Shown: piece after piece, positions 33,858 through 42,343 of the stretch
How the letters are laid out: each line of letters opens with the position of its first letter
Numbering within the stretch: position 1 is the first letter of the stretch
Assembly (NCBI GenBank): GCA_900557275.1
Contig: USRX01000008.1
Span: forward strand, 1 to 64,000
Direction: 5' to 3'
Source: an uncultured Roseburia sp.
GTDB taxonomy: Bacteria > Bacillota_A > Clostridia > Lachnospirales > Lachnospiraceae
Length of the DNA stretch: 64,000 bases
The notes under the pieces: generated by a model
Database searches by the model: none
What the model saw: only the letters and a program-made list of their open reading frames with translations
Told to the model about the DNA's origin: nothing
Made by a program: the position numbers and the translations under genes

Positions 33858-33943
33858 AATTATTGAAAGAATCTGTCAGATCTATTATTCAAAGATGTAA
33901 AAGCGTCTTATGTTATAAAGACAGCAGTTCTACGGACTGCACT

Positions 33944-35506
33944 TTATTCTGTCGCAGGTTTTAATTCCAGCGTTTTAAATCCAAGCAGCAGCTGAAGTCT
34001 CGTATCCGGATCATCCAGCGTGATTCCAAGCATTTCTTCAATCTTTCCGACGTGATACAGAACTGTATTGCGGTGCATGCAAAGCTTCTGGCTGGCGAGA
34101 GTCGCACGTCGTTCACATTGCAGGAAGGTGTACAGAATGTTCGGGTAATCCACAGAATAACGGCTGGCGCTTTCTTTCAGTGTTTTCAGACTTTGGATTG
34201 CCATACTGTTGTCAAGGATGCCTTCATCATGTTCCAGGATCAGCTGCATCTGATAGTAGAGGACATAATCTCTGAAGCAGTAGACCTCTGCAAAGTTTGG
34301 TTTTGAAACATCAGACGGATCCACATCTTTTTCTGCCAGTTCCTGTCCGATGCGGATAGCGGTGTAAGCCTGCTGGTAGGCAGTGGGAATCTCTGTCAGA
34401 AGGCAGAAAGTATTGCTGATTCCACATTGAAATGAGTACAGCTGTAGAATTTTCTGAAGTTGCTGACCGATATTATCGGGAATTGTTCCGCGATAGAGCA
34501 TTAAAATATTTTTCTGGTAAAGCACTGTATCAAATACAGGGAAAGCAGTAGAAAGTTCGGAAACGACTCTTCGGAATGGGAAATTTTCTTCATTCGTAAA
34601 ACGAAGAAGCAGCAGCTGGAATGTTCCGTGAAAAGCAATTCCAATCGAACCTGCTCTGCGGTAGGCTTCATCTGTGGATTTTAATTTTCCATCCATAATA
34701 TCCTGAAGGAGAGAAGCTACCGGTCTGCCTGTATCTTTGATATAAAGGCCGGATTTTACATATAGCTGCAGCATTTCCATTAAAATACGGAACAGTTCCA
34801 GAATGCCTTCAGAATATTTCCGACAGCAGACCATGACAGCCAGCATCGTATAGGTATTATTTTCGTGAAAAACTTTTTTTACTGTAACATATTCGGACAT
34901 GGCATAGTCGTCACTGACGATAATGTCATCTTCTTGTTCAAACTGGGTATAGCGACCGAATTTCTGGAATTGCTGGATTGTTTCTTTCGGGTGATAACCA
35001 TGGCGGGTCAGTTCATTTGCCACCACATCATCTGTTTCTATATGTTTGGTATATCCGATCAGTTTAAAAGAGGAGTCCATCACAGCGATATGATTGCCGA
35101 TCATCGATTCGCTGAGATCCATAAGCGCCTGGATGCCTTCTCGTTTGGATACGGAACGCAGCAGGTCTACTTTCCAGTTTACGACACGGAGAAATGCGCG
35201 TTGTGTTTGATTAAACAGCTCCTGGGGTCGAAGATTCTTTTTTACGATAGAAATATGAGCCATGGCTTCTTCTGTTTCCCTTTCATCTACCATTCGATCC
35301 CGGACACAGAGAAAATGAAGCTGAGGATGGGTATGCTGCACCAGTAACGCATCAGACAATCCGCCTACATACAGTGTTTTGGTTCTTCCGGACGGCATTT
35401 CGGTATCCAAAAGCTCTACACTGTCAAAACGGATGGATAGATTGGTATCATTACTTTCGTATTCGTATTCCAAAAGATCTAAAATTAATACCACAGAGAG
35501 ATCCAT
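33944..35506 (-). CDS. PucR-family transcriptional regulator
   Basis: A 520-aa PucR/CdaR-type regulator. The C-terminal helix-turn-helix of the family is clear (ASQKLCMHRNTVLYHVGKIE near 475). The N-terminal half resembles a PucR ligand or GAF-like sensor. ATG 35506 is chosen: GGAGG lies 8 bases before it on this strand, whereas earlier starts overlap that site. It is divergent from isomerase-like B and sits between the two halves of the isomerase/Suf cluster, so it is the likely regulator of both (inference). Confidence 0.88.
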   Translation of the reverse strand: MDLSVVLILDLLEYEYESNDTNLSIRFDSVELLDTEMPSGRTKTLYVGGLSDALLVQHTHPQLHFLCVRDRMVDERETEEAMAHISIVKKNLRPQELFNQTQRAFLRVVNWKVDLLRSVSKREGIQALMDLSESMIGNHIAVMDSSFKLIGYTKHIETDDVVANELTRHGYHPKETIQQFQKFGRYTQFEQEDDIIVSDDYAMSEYVTVKKVFHENNTYTMLAVMVCCRKYSEGILELFRILMEMLQLYVKSGLYIKDTGRPVASLLQDIMDGKLKSTDEAYRRAGSIGIAFHGTFQLLLLRFTNEENFPFRRVVSELSTAFPVFDTVLYQKNILMLYRGTIPDNIGQQLQKILQLYSFQCGISNTFCLLTEIPTAYQQAYTAIRIGQELAEKDVDPSDVSKPNFAEVYCFRDYVLYYQMQLILEHDEGILDNSMAIQSLKTLKESASRYSVDYPNILYTFLQCERRATLASQKLCMHRNTVLYHVGKIEEMLGITLDDPDTRLQLLLGFKTLELKPATE

Positions 35507-35945
35507 ATTCATTACCTCCAATCAGAAAATGTTTGAATTGTAAAAAATAACATAGATTCAGATGATATTTATAACTATATTGTTAAAAAATACTCTCAAA
35601 AAATGAATATAGCAAGCGTTCTTTGATATATTTTACAATACAAACTGTCATTATGTCAAATTAGTTTTTCCTAATTGCTAAAATGAAAATAAAATGAACA
35701 TATTAACCTAATAGGATAAATAAGAAGAATGTGACAAAAATTATCAAAAAACTTTCTTATTTTCAGAATTTTTAATGATGTTTCTGACAGCTGGAATCGT
35801 TATAATCTAAGTAAATCAGCTGATTCGAAAAAGTTTAAAGTTAAAAAGGGTTACCAAGGTTCTGTAAAACGTATTTTTCAAAAGGGTAGGAAAATGCGTG
35901 AAAAGAACGATTTAATGAATAAGGTTTGATTAGGAGGAAAACACT
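35507..35945. promoter_or_regulatory. Divergent control region of PucR and isomerase-like B
   Basis: About 440 bases, AT-rich. TATAAT at 35801-35806 is the best -10 for the rightward gene, which leaves a leader of about 135 bases. No strong -35 box matches it, suggesting activator dependence. A PucR-type operator could not be identified by eye. Confidence 0.5.
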
Positions 35946-37478
35946 ATGATTCGCAGAGGTTTAGATGTAAAGTTAAACGTAAAACCAATCTTTTTAGGAC
36001 TTCAGCACAACTATTATTATGAAGGACCATGCCGTTTCGCAAAAGGCGAGGCACTGACTCCGGAATATGAAGCAATTCTGGCACAGGAACTGAAAGATAA
36101 ATTCTTTGAGGATGTAAAAGCAAATCTGCCGGCAGAAGCAGTAAACATTCTTGAACCGGTATTTCTTCCATGTCATGATAACTGGCAGGTTCCGGAAGCA
36201 GCATTTGATGCAATGACTACAGACAAAGAAGAGATCGATGTATTTATGATGTCCGGTGGTATTGCACGAAGTGGTCTTTTGATAGAGCTGGCTGAACGTA
36301 CACACAAACCGATCATTCAGGATCCGGCTACCTGCTGTGACCTTACAGCTGTAACTGCTTCTATTAAAAACAGAGGTCTTGAGTGCTATGCACATCTTAC
36401 TTGGGAAGGCATTGCAAAACAGTTGAGAGTCCTTCGTGTGCGCAAAGCATTAAAACAGGCTAATATCCTTCTGGGCGTTCGTTTTGATTCCAATGGATCT
36501 AAGAGCGGTAACGATACATTTGTTTCTCTGCATCAGGCTACTGAGAAATTTGGTACAAACTTCCGTTTCCTGAACCTGCATGAACTGCTGGATTACATGC
36601 AGCCACTTCCGGAAGGTGGCAACTACACCACACCGGGAAGAATGGATACACCGAATATCACAGCTGAAGATATCGCAGAAGCAGAAAAGCTTGCTGACGA
36701 GATCCTTGCAGGCGCTGACATTGTAAACATTGACAGAGAAGCAATGGTAGAATCCTGCAAAGCATATGTAGAAGTAAAGAAACTCCTTGATTTCCATGAC
36801 TGCTGCGGATTTACTGTTCCGTGTCCGGATACATGCTCCACAAGAAGAATCAATGAGATGAAATTTACATTCTGCTTAACACATTCACTGTTAAACGAGC
36901 AGGGTATTCCATCTGCATGTGAGTATGATGTAGACGGCGTTCTGACCATGCTGATCCTGTCCACATTATCCAACTGCGCACCGTTCATGGGCAATACGAA
37001 CCCATTAGTATATGAGAATGGAACCCTTCGTCCAATGAGACGTTTCAATATTGAAGACATCAAAGATGTGGAAGATCTTACAAATCTGTATCATACTTCC
37101 CACTCTACACCAAACCGTAAGTTCCACGGCATCGATGGCGAGATGAACAGCTACAGTGTACGTCATTTTGCATATGATCAGAAATTTGGCGCTGTATTCC
37201 GTCATGACTTCAAAGAAGACAAAGGCGAGAAGATCACGATCTGCCGTCTGTCTCCAGATTGTAAGAAGATCTTCATCGGCGAAGGAACAATCGTAGGCGG
37301 TGGCGATTACGAGCTGGATAACTGTAACGGATATGTTGTATATCGTGTTGCAGATCAGGCAAAATTCTTCAAAGCTCAGTGTGAAGTAGGAAATCATCTG
37401 CCATTCGTATTTGGCGATTACGCTGATGAGCTTGAGATGCTCGGCGAAGCACTCGGCCTGGAAGTTCTGAGAGTATAA
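35946..37478 (+). CDS. Sugar-isomerase-like protein B (COG2407-like)
   Basis: A 510-aa paralog of the protein at 31135, sharing HNYYYEGPCRF (A: HEYVFEGPCRF) near the start, RVLRVRKALKQ near 160, CPDTCSTRR near 297 and LTHSLLNEQGIPSACEYDVDG near 315-335. The Glu and Asp of the last motif are the likely metal ligands. Codon use is that of a highly expressed gene, and AGGAGG precedes ATG 35946. It is followed 358 bases later by the SufS gene, with a terminator-containing leader between. Substrate unknown. Confidence 0.75.
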   Translation: MIRRGLDVKLNVKPIFLGLQHNYYYEGPCRFAKGEALTPEYEAILAQELKDKFFEDVKANLPAEAVNILEPVFLPCHDNWQVPEAAFDAMTTDKEEIDVFMMSGGIARSGLLIELAERTHKPIIQDPATCCDLTAVTASIKNRGLECYAHLTWEGIAKQLRVLRVRKALKQANILLGVRFDSNGSKSGNDTFVSLHQATEKFGTNFRFLNLHELLDYMQPLPEGGNYTTPGRMDTPNITAEDIAEAEKLADEILAGADIVNIDREAMVESCKAYVEVKKLLDFHDCCGFTVPCPDTCSTRRINEMKFTFCLTHSLLNEQGIPSACEYDVDGVLTMLILSTLSNCAPFMGNTNPLVYENGTLRPMRRFNIEDIKDVEDLTNLYHTSHSTPNRKFHGIDGEMNSYSVRHFAYDQKFGAVFRHDFKEDKGEKITICRLSPDCKKIFIGEGTIVGGGDYELDNCNGYVVYRVADQAKFFKAQCEVGNHLPFVFGDYADELEMLGEALGLEVLRV

Positions 37479-37668
37479 TTTTTCAGAAAAAAGGATTATT
37501 TACATAATCAAATAACAGTGACATGACTCTGTAGGGATTATAGTATATGAAACATATCCATAGATTATGGTTTGGCCGTACTGTAAAATATGCGAATCGT
37601 ATATTTTTGCAGAACGAAACATAAAAGAAAGAAAATATCGTATGGATATAAGTTTCGCGGATGTGCTA

Positions 37669-37674
37669 TAATCA
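37669..37674 (+). promoter_or_regulatory. -10 box before the sufS leader
   Basis: TATAAT; no convincing -35 at 17 bases. A transcript from here would start just before the TTGTACTGCCGA element. Confidence 0.4.
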
Positions 37675-37685
37675 GATTAAATAAG

Positions 37686-37793
37686 TTGTACTGCCGACAG
37701 AAGTGGCAGAGAACAGTGAACAGAGTAATGAAATCGTGTCAGAGTAAAAGCCCGGTAAGGCTGTCAGTAGGCACAGCCTTATCGGGTTTTCTG
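37686..37793 (+). promoter_or_regulatory. Recurring TTGTACTGCCGA element, copy 3, with terminator (possible attenuator)
   Basis: Exact 12-base block at 37686-37697, with hairpin CTGCC/GGCAG. It is followed at 37746-37793 by the terminator AAAAGCCCGGTAAGGCTGT/ACAGCCTTATCGGGTTTT. The whole lies 45 bases before sufS. It is either a short RNA or an attenuator controlling sufS. T-box and SAM signatures are absent. Confidence 0.5.
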
Positions 37794-37836
37794 TCGATAT
37801 GAAAGAAAATCAGGACTTTACAGGGGGTAGGATATT

Positions 37837-39063
37837 TTGTTAGACGTAGAAAGAATCCGGAAAGATTTTCCGATATTGGACAGCGAAGTGAATGGACAGA
37901 AACTGATATATCTGGATAATGCGGCAACGACGCAGCTGCCAGAATGTGTTTTGAAACGGCTGGATCAGCACTATCGTCAGGATAATGCAAATGTTCACCG
38001 TGGCATTCATCTTCTCAGCGAACGTTCAACCGCAGCATTTGAAGATGCACGGGAGACCGTGAAAGAATTTCTCAATGCGAAAAGTATCAAAGAAATCATA
38101 TTTACGCAGGGAACGACAGATTCTATCAATACAGTTGCCCAGGGGCTTCGAATGCAGATCCAGCCGGGAGATCATATTGTTACCACGCAGCTGGAGCATC
38201 ATTCTGACTTTTTACCATGGCAGAGACTCTGTAAAGAACGGAATGCTGTTTTTCATCCAATCCCGTGTCCTGATGGAAATCTGGATATGGATGCTTTTAA
38301 GGAAGCACTTTCCAACAGACCGAAAGTGGTTGCAGTCACACATGTATCCAACCTTACCGGAACAGTCATGCCAATCCGGCAACTTGCAGCAATGGCTCAT
38401 GAGGCAGGGGCATTGTTTTTAGTGGATGGCGCTCAGGGAATTCGCCACGATGTGGTAGATGTGCAGGAGTTAGACTGTGATTTCTATTGTTTTTCCGGAC
38501 ATAAGATTCTTGCACCGACTGGAATCGGTGTTTTATATGGAAAAGAAGCATGTCTGGAATTGTTGGAACCGGCTCGCGTTGGTGGAGGGATGGTCGATGT
38601 TGTAGGACTCGAAATATCTACCTATGGTCCGCTGCCGACCAGACTGGAAGCCGGAACTCCAAATTATGCCGGAGCCATCGGGCTGGCAGAAGCATTGAAG
38701 TATCTGACACATATTGGCAGAAATGAAATAGCAGTGTATGAGCAGGAATTGACGGAGGATGCAGTCCGAAGCCTGTCTGCTCTTGAAGGAGTACATATAT
38801 TGGGAACTCCGGCACATCGAAGCGGCGTCGTGTCCTTTACTCTTACCGACGTTCACCCATATGACGCTGCCAGTGTGCTGGATAAGCTGGGAGTGGCGCT
38901 CCGCTCCGGCAACCACTGTGCACAGACAGCGCTCGCCATGTTCCGGGAGGAAGTGGCATTGCGTCTCTCTGTAGCATTTTATAATACACATGAAGAGATT
39001 GCAGCCTGCTGTCAGGCAATTCAACGAACGATGGAGATGTTTGCAAAATGGAAGAAACACTGA
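37837..39063 (+). CDS. SufS-type (group II) cysteine desulfurase
   Basis: A 408-aa PLP enzyme that takes sulfur from cysteine as a persulfide. YLDNAATTQLP near 25, PLP Lys in FSGHKILAPTG (near 224), and the catalytic Cys in LRSGNHCAQ (near 361), the group II (SufS/CsdA) arrangement. TTG 37837 follows GGGGGTAGG. It overlaps the SufE gene by 16 bases. No sufBCD genes are near, so this set is probably not the main Fe-S assembly system and may feed sulfur to another product. Confidence 0.93.
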   Translation: MLDVERIRKDFPILDSEVNGQKLIYLDNAATTQLPECVLKRLDQHYRQDNANVHRGIHLLSERSTAAFEDARETVKEFLNAKSIKEIIFTQGTTDSINTVAQGLRMQIQPGDHIVTTQLEHHSDFLPWQRLCKERNAVFHPIPCPDGNLDMDAFKEALSNRPKVVAVTHVSNLTGTVMPIRQLAAMAHEAGALFLVDGAQGIRHDVVDVQELDCDFYCFSGHKILAPTGIGVLYGKEACLELLEPARVGGGMVDVVGLEISTYGPLPTRLEAGTPNYAGAIGLAEALKYLTHIGRNEIAVYEQELTEDAVRSLSALEGVHILGTPAHRSGVVSFTLTDVHPYDAASVLDKLGVALRSGNHCAQTALAMFREEVALRLSVAFYNTHEEIAACCQAIQRTMEMFAKWKKH

Positions 39064-39479
39064 CGATTCAGCAACTGGAAGATACATATATCGAAGATCT
39101 GAACATGCTTGGCGACTGGTTTATGCAGTATGAATATCTTCTTGAAATATCTGCAGAGCTGCCGAAAATCCCGGAGGAGAACCGTTCGGAAGAAAATAAA
39201 GTACATGGATGCCAGTCCGGCGTGTGGCTGAATCTGTCCATGGAAACGGGAAAAGTACATGTGCTGGCAGACAGTGATGCACTGATCATCCGGGGGATGC
39301 TGGCAGTCATCGTATCATTATTGGATCAGAGAACACCGCAGGAGATCATATCCTATAAACCGCGTTTTCTGGAAGAGACAAACCTGAAACAGCAGATATC
39401 TACAGACCGGTTTCAGGGAATCAATTCTGTGATTACTACGATACAGCAGTATGCAAAGCTGCATGCAGGGGAGGAATAG
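39048..39479 (+). CDS. SufE-family sulfur acceptor
   Basis: A 143-aa SufE/CsdE protein that accepts persulfide from the adjacent desulfurase; the catalytic Cys is in KVHGCQSGVW (near 53). It overlaps the SufS gene and ends 3 bases before the carrier-like gene. It is the single-domain counterpart of residues 200-333 of the fusion at 32685. Confidence 0.92.
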   Translation: MEETLTIQQLEDTYIEDLNMLGDWFMQYEYLLEISAELPKIPEENRSEENKVHGCQSGVWLNLSMETGKVHVLADSDALIIRGMLAVIVSLLDQRTPQEIISYKPRFLEETNLKQQISTDRFQGINSVITTIQQYAKLHAGEE

Positions 39480-39482
39480 GCC

Positions 39483-39920
39483 ATGGATGTAGAAGCAAGA
39501 AAAAAGATTGTTGCGAAACTGTTGTCCGCAGCAAAAGAGGCGACACAGAAAGAGGCAGAGATCATAAAAAATGAAAAACAGCCAACATATGAGTTTGTAT
39601 TTGAACATGTGAGAGCCTATGTGCTTTCTAAATTTTTACTCCCGCCGGACTGTGAGGAGGAAAATATCAAAGGGCTGGCAACACTGAGTCTGGCAAAGAC
39701 AATGAAACTGGATAAGAATGTGATCCATGATCTGGATACAGCGACACCATGCGATCATGCAACGTCAGAATCGACAAAAAAGGTACTTCTTTTGTATGCG
39801 GTTCAGAAAGATATGGAACTGAATCCGGATCCGGAAGGAATCTCCAGAGTTCAGACGGTAACGGAGTTGGCGCAGTATGTACTGGAAGCAAGGAAAAAGG
39901 TTATTCAGGAAAATGCGTGA
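39483..39920 (+). CDS. Acyl-carrier-like protein linked to SufE
   Basis: A 145-aa protein homologous to the N-terminal domain of the fusion at 32685: FEHVRAYVLSKF, LSLAKTMKL, then CDHATSESTKKVLLLYAVQ and the closing VQTVTELAQYV, as in the last helix of acyl carrier proteins. A Ser in ESTKK lies where the phosphopantetheine Ser would be, and a conserved Cys lies 8 residues earlier. No DSL motif, so carrier function is unproven. It is the last gene of sufS-sufE-carrier, followed by a terminator. Alternative: a small helical scaffold protein. Confidence 0.65.
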   Translation: MDVEARKKIVAKLLSAAKEATQKEAEIIKNEKQPTYEFVFEHVRAYVLSKFLLPPDCEEENIKGLATLSLAKTMKLDKNVIHDLDTATPCDHATSESTKKVLLLYAVQKDMELNPDPEGISRVQTVTELAQYVLEARKKVIQENA

Positions 39921-39950
39921 TGCATAGAAAATATTATATAAAGACAAGGA

Positions 39951-39994
39951 AAGATGTCAGATTACAAGTTTTTGTGTGATCTGGCATCTTTTTA
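39951..39994 (+). terminator. Terminator of the sufS cluster
   Basis: AAGATGTCAGAT pairs with ATCTGGCATCTT, followed by TTTTT. Confidence 0.82.
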
Positions 39995-40305
39995 TAAAAT
40001 CTGTAATAAAAAATTAATTTCTTCCTGTTGAAAGGCTGTATTTTTACTGCTATACTAAATATAATATATGTAAAAACGACTGATTAATTGTTTAAAAGAA
40101 AGAATGATTTTCCATATGTATATTTGTTTGGAAAAATACATGGTTGTAAATGTATTATTTACACGGTATACAAATAAAAATTGAGAAGAGATATTCGTTA
40201 TATTTCCGGCATAAAAATGACAGTCAGGAGATATTTTGCATATAGAAATATGAAAAACAGCAGGCTGCGGGATGCAGCATTTTGAAATATAGGGAGGATA
40301 TAGAA
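39995..40305. other. Region upstream of pyrE
   Basis: About 310 bases, AT-rich, with no reading frame. A short hairpin GCTGC/GCAGC lies near 40265-40279, 12 bases before the pyrE ribosome site. No recognised regulator site. Confidence 0.4.
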
Positions 40306-40986
40306 ATGGAACAGTACAAACAGGAATTTATTGAATTTATGGTAGAATCAGATGTTTTGAAATTCGGAGAGTTTACACTGAAAAGTGGCAGAAAGTCTCC
40401 GTTTTTTATGAATGCAGGCGCATATGTAACCGGCTATCAGCTGAAAAAACTGGGCGAATATTATGCAAAAGCAATCCACGATAAATATGGCGATGATTTT
40501 GATGTATTATTCGGACCGGCATACAAAGGTATCCCGATCAGTGTCGTAACTGCCATCGCTTATCATGAATTATATGGAAAAGAGGTTCGTTACTGTTCTG
40601 ACAGAAAAGAGGCAAAAGATCATGGCGCTGATAAGGGCGGTTTCCTTGGAAGTCCGTTAAAAGATGGTGACAGAGTGGTTATGATCGAGGATGTTACCAC
40701 TTCCGGAAAATCTATGGAAGAGACTGTTCCGAAAGTAAGAGAGGCAGCAGATGTTACCATCGTAGGTCTGATGGTATCTCTGGACCGTATGGAAGTAGGA
40801 AAAGGCGGTGTAAAATGCGCACTGGATGAGGTAAAGGATCTCTATGGATTTGAGACCAATGCCATTGTTACTATGGCTGAAGTTGTAGAACATCTTTATA
40901 ACAAAGAATGTGGAGGAAAAATTGTCATTGATGATGCATTAAAGTCTGCAATTGATGCATACTATGAACAGTATGGTGCAAAATAG
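40306..40986 (+). CDS. pyrE: Orotate phosphoribosyltransferase
   Basis: A 226-aa enzyme joining orotate and PRPP to give OMP. The PRPP loop VVMIEDVTTSGKSMEE (near 125) is intact, and FTLKSGRKSPFFMNAG (near 25) is the usual N-terminal block. ATG 40306 is chosen after AGGGAGG at 40291; an in-frame ATG 24 bases earlier lacks a site. It lies apart from pyrC-F-K-D but completes their pathway. Confidence 0.96.
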   Translation: MEQYKQEFIEFMVESDVLKFGEFTLKSGRKSPFFMNAGAYVTGYQLKKLGEYYAKAIHDKYGDDFDVLFGPAYKGIPISVVTAIAYHELYGKEVRYCSDRKEAKDHGADKGGFLGSPLKDGDRVVMIEDVTTSGKSMEETVPKVREAADVTIVGLMVSLDRMEVGKGGVKCALDEVKDLYGFETNAIVTMAEVVEHLYNKECGGKIVIDDALKSAIDAYYEQYGAK

Positions 40987-41004
40987 AGACAGAAGATAAG
41001 TTCA

Positions 41005-41469
41005 ATGACACGGGAAAAACAAAAAAAAGGGCTGCGTGTACTCTGTTATCTGGCATTTGGAGTATACCTTGCAGCATTATGCTATTTCCTGTTCTTTGCG
41101 GAGCTTACCGGAAGAACAGATATGAATCGTGATTATCATTATAATCTCATTCTGTTTAAGGAGATCACACGTTTTATCAAATACAGACATGTACTGGGAT
41201 GGTTCCCGGTGTTTGCCAATATTTTTGGAAACGTGCTGATTTTTGTACCTTTCGGTATGTTAGTTCCCGCATTGAGCAGACGATATAAACGTTTGCCGGG
41301 AGTAACGCTGCTGAGCTTTGAACTGAGTCTGGCAGTGGAACTGATCCAGCTGATCACGAAAGTAGGAAGCTGTGATGTGGATGATATGTTATTAAATACA
41401 TTGGGTGGAATACTGGGATTTGCCTGCTATAAGATCGTTTCCTGTACTTCTCGAAGGAAACATAAATGA
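41005..41469 (+). CDS. VanZ-family membrane protein
   Basis: A 154-aa protein with four predicted membrane segments (about 12-32, 68-88, 97-115 and 130-146) and the VanZ pattern NIFGNVLIFVPFGML and ELIQLITKVGSCDVDDMLLNTLG. Related proteins modify resistance to teicoplanin, but most copies have no known role. It starts 18 bases after pyrE, probably as a read-through partner. Confidence 0.88.
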   Translation: MTREKQKKGLRVLCYLAFGVYLAALCYFLFFAELTGRTDMNRDYHYNLILFKEITRFIKYRHVLGWFPVFANIFGNVLIFVPFGMLVPALSRRYKRLPGVTLLSFELSLAVELIQLITKVGSCDVDDMLLNTLGGILGFACYKIVSCTSRRKHK

Positions 41470-41622
41470 TGATTCCCTGTTTTTGTACACTGAATCAGAA
41501 ACAAGAGCACATAGTGTAGGTTGTGTTTTCGAATTTAAAAATGCGATGTAGATTTTGTGAATATAAAGTGGAAAGCAGTGGGCATACAGTTTATAACCGG
41601 ATATATCAGTTAGGAAAATGAT

Positions 41623-41967
41623 ATGACAAAAAGTCGTAGAGAGTATTTTAAGCGAAATAAAAGAAATATTCGAAGAGAACAGAAGTTTACGTTAGAAGGA
41701 ATCCTTGCGGGTTCTTTTGGAGCGGCTGCATTGATCCTGTTTTTGGTGTCTGTAATCCGTTCTTTTCGGAGAGCAGGAGAGGCAGGCGCGCTTCTTGGAA
41801 CGGCGGGATTGCTGGGGCTGATCTTTGCACTGGCTGCACTGCTGCTTGGGATTTTGGCTTTTAAACAGAAAAATGTGCGTCCATTTCCACCGAAAGCAGG
41901 AGTAATCTGCGGTGGTATCTTTACAGCAGTATTTGGCGCATTATATGTATATGGATTTATGATATAA
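41623..41967 (+). CDS. Small membrane protein (DUF6142-like)
   Basis: A 114-aa protein: a basic N-terminus rich in Arg/Lys (residues 1-22) followed by three hydrophobic helices. I associate it with DUF6142, of unknown function, at modest confidence. Its stop codon TAA lies within a TATAAT belonging to the edge of the repeat array that follows, so its last codons (FMI) may derive from the repeat. Confidence 0.65.
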   Translation: MTKSRREYFKRNKRNIRREQKFTLEGILAGSFGAAALILFLVSVIRSFRRAGEAGALLGTAGLLGLIFALAALLLGILAFKQKNVRPFPPKAGVICGGIFTAVFGALYVYGFMI

Positions 41968-42222
41968 TGAGCGCAAGAGAGTCAACATGCTCGCATGATT
42001 GACGAACGGCGAATGTCGATCATAAGCCGCTTTTGCTTATGATATAATGAGCGCAAGAGAGTCAACATGCTCGCATGATTGACGAACGGCGAATGTCGAT
42101 CATAAGCCGCTTTTGCTTATGATATAATGAGCGCAAGAGAGTCAACATGCTCGCATGATTGACGAACGGCGAATGTCGATCATAAGCTGCTTTTGCTTAT
42201 GATATAATGAGCGCAAGAGAGT
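41967..42222 (+). repeat. 80-bp promoter-proximal repeat, three tandem units plus a partial
   Basis: Units at 41967-42046, 42047-42126 and 42127-42206 are identical apart from one base in the third, then a 16-base start of a fourth. Each ends TATGATATAAT. Here the hairpin arms are ATCATAAGC/GCTTATGAT, different from TCATGAAC/GTTCATGA at the other loci but still complementary. Orientation is plus, toward the peptidase gene at 42344. Confidence 0.95.
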
Positions 42223-42343
42223 CGAGAATAAAGTGAACATGACAGAAGGGGAGATTTGAGAAAGTCTCCCTTGCTTTCGTTTTAAGAAAAATCAGATTGT
42301 ACAGAAAAAGCAATATATTATAGTAGAAAATGGAGTGAACAAT

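Noticed and set aside
33667..33900. 77-codon gene after the carrier-SufE fusion
   Set aside because: It overlaps the fusion's end, spans the inverted-repeat element and has no ribosome site.
37686..37793. T-box leader for sufS (cysteine starvation)
   Set aside because: The conserved AGGGTGGNACCGCG sequence is missing and the leader is only about 150 bases.
41967..42222. CRISPR array
   Set aside because: The 80-bp units abut without spacers and the whole unit repeats; this is a tandem repeat, not repeat-spacer structure, and no cas genes are near.
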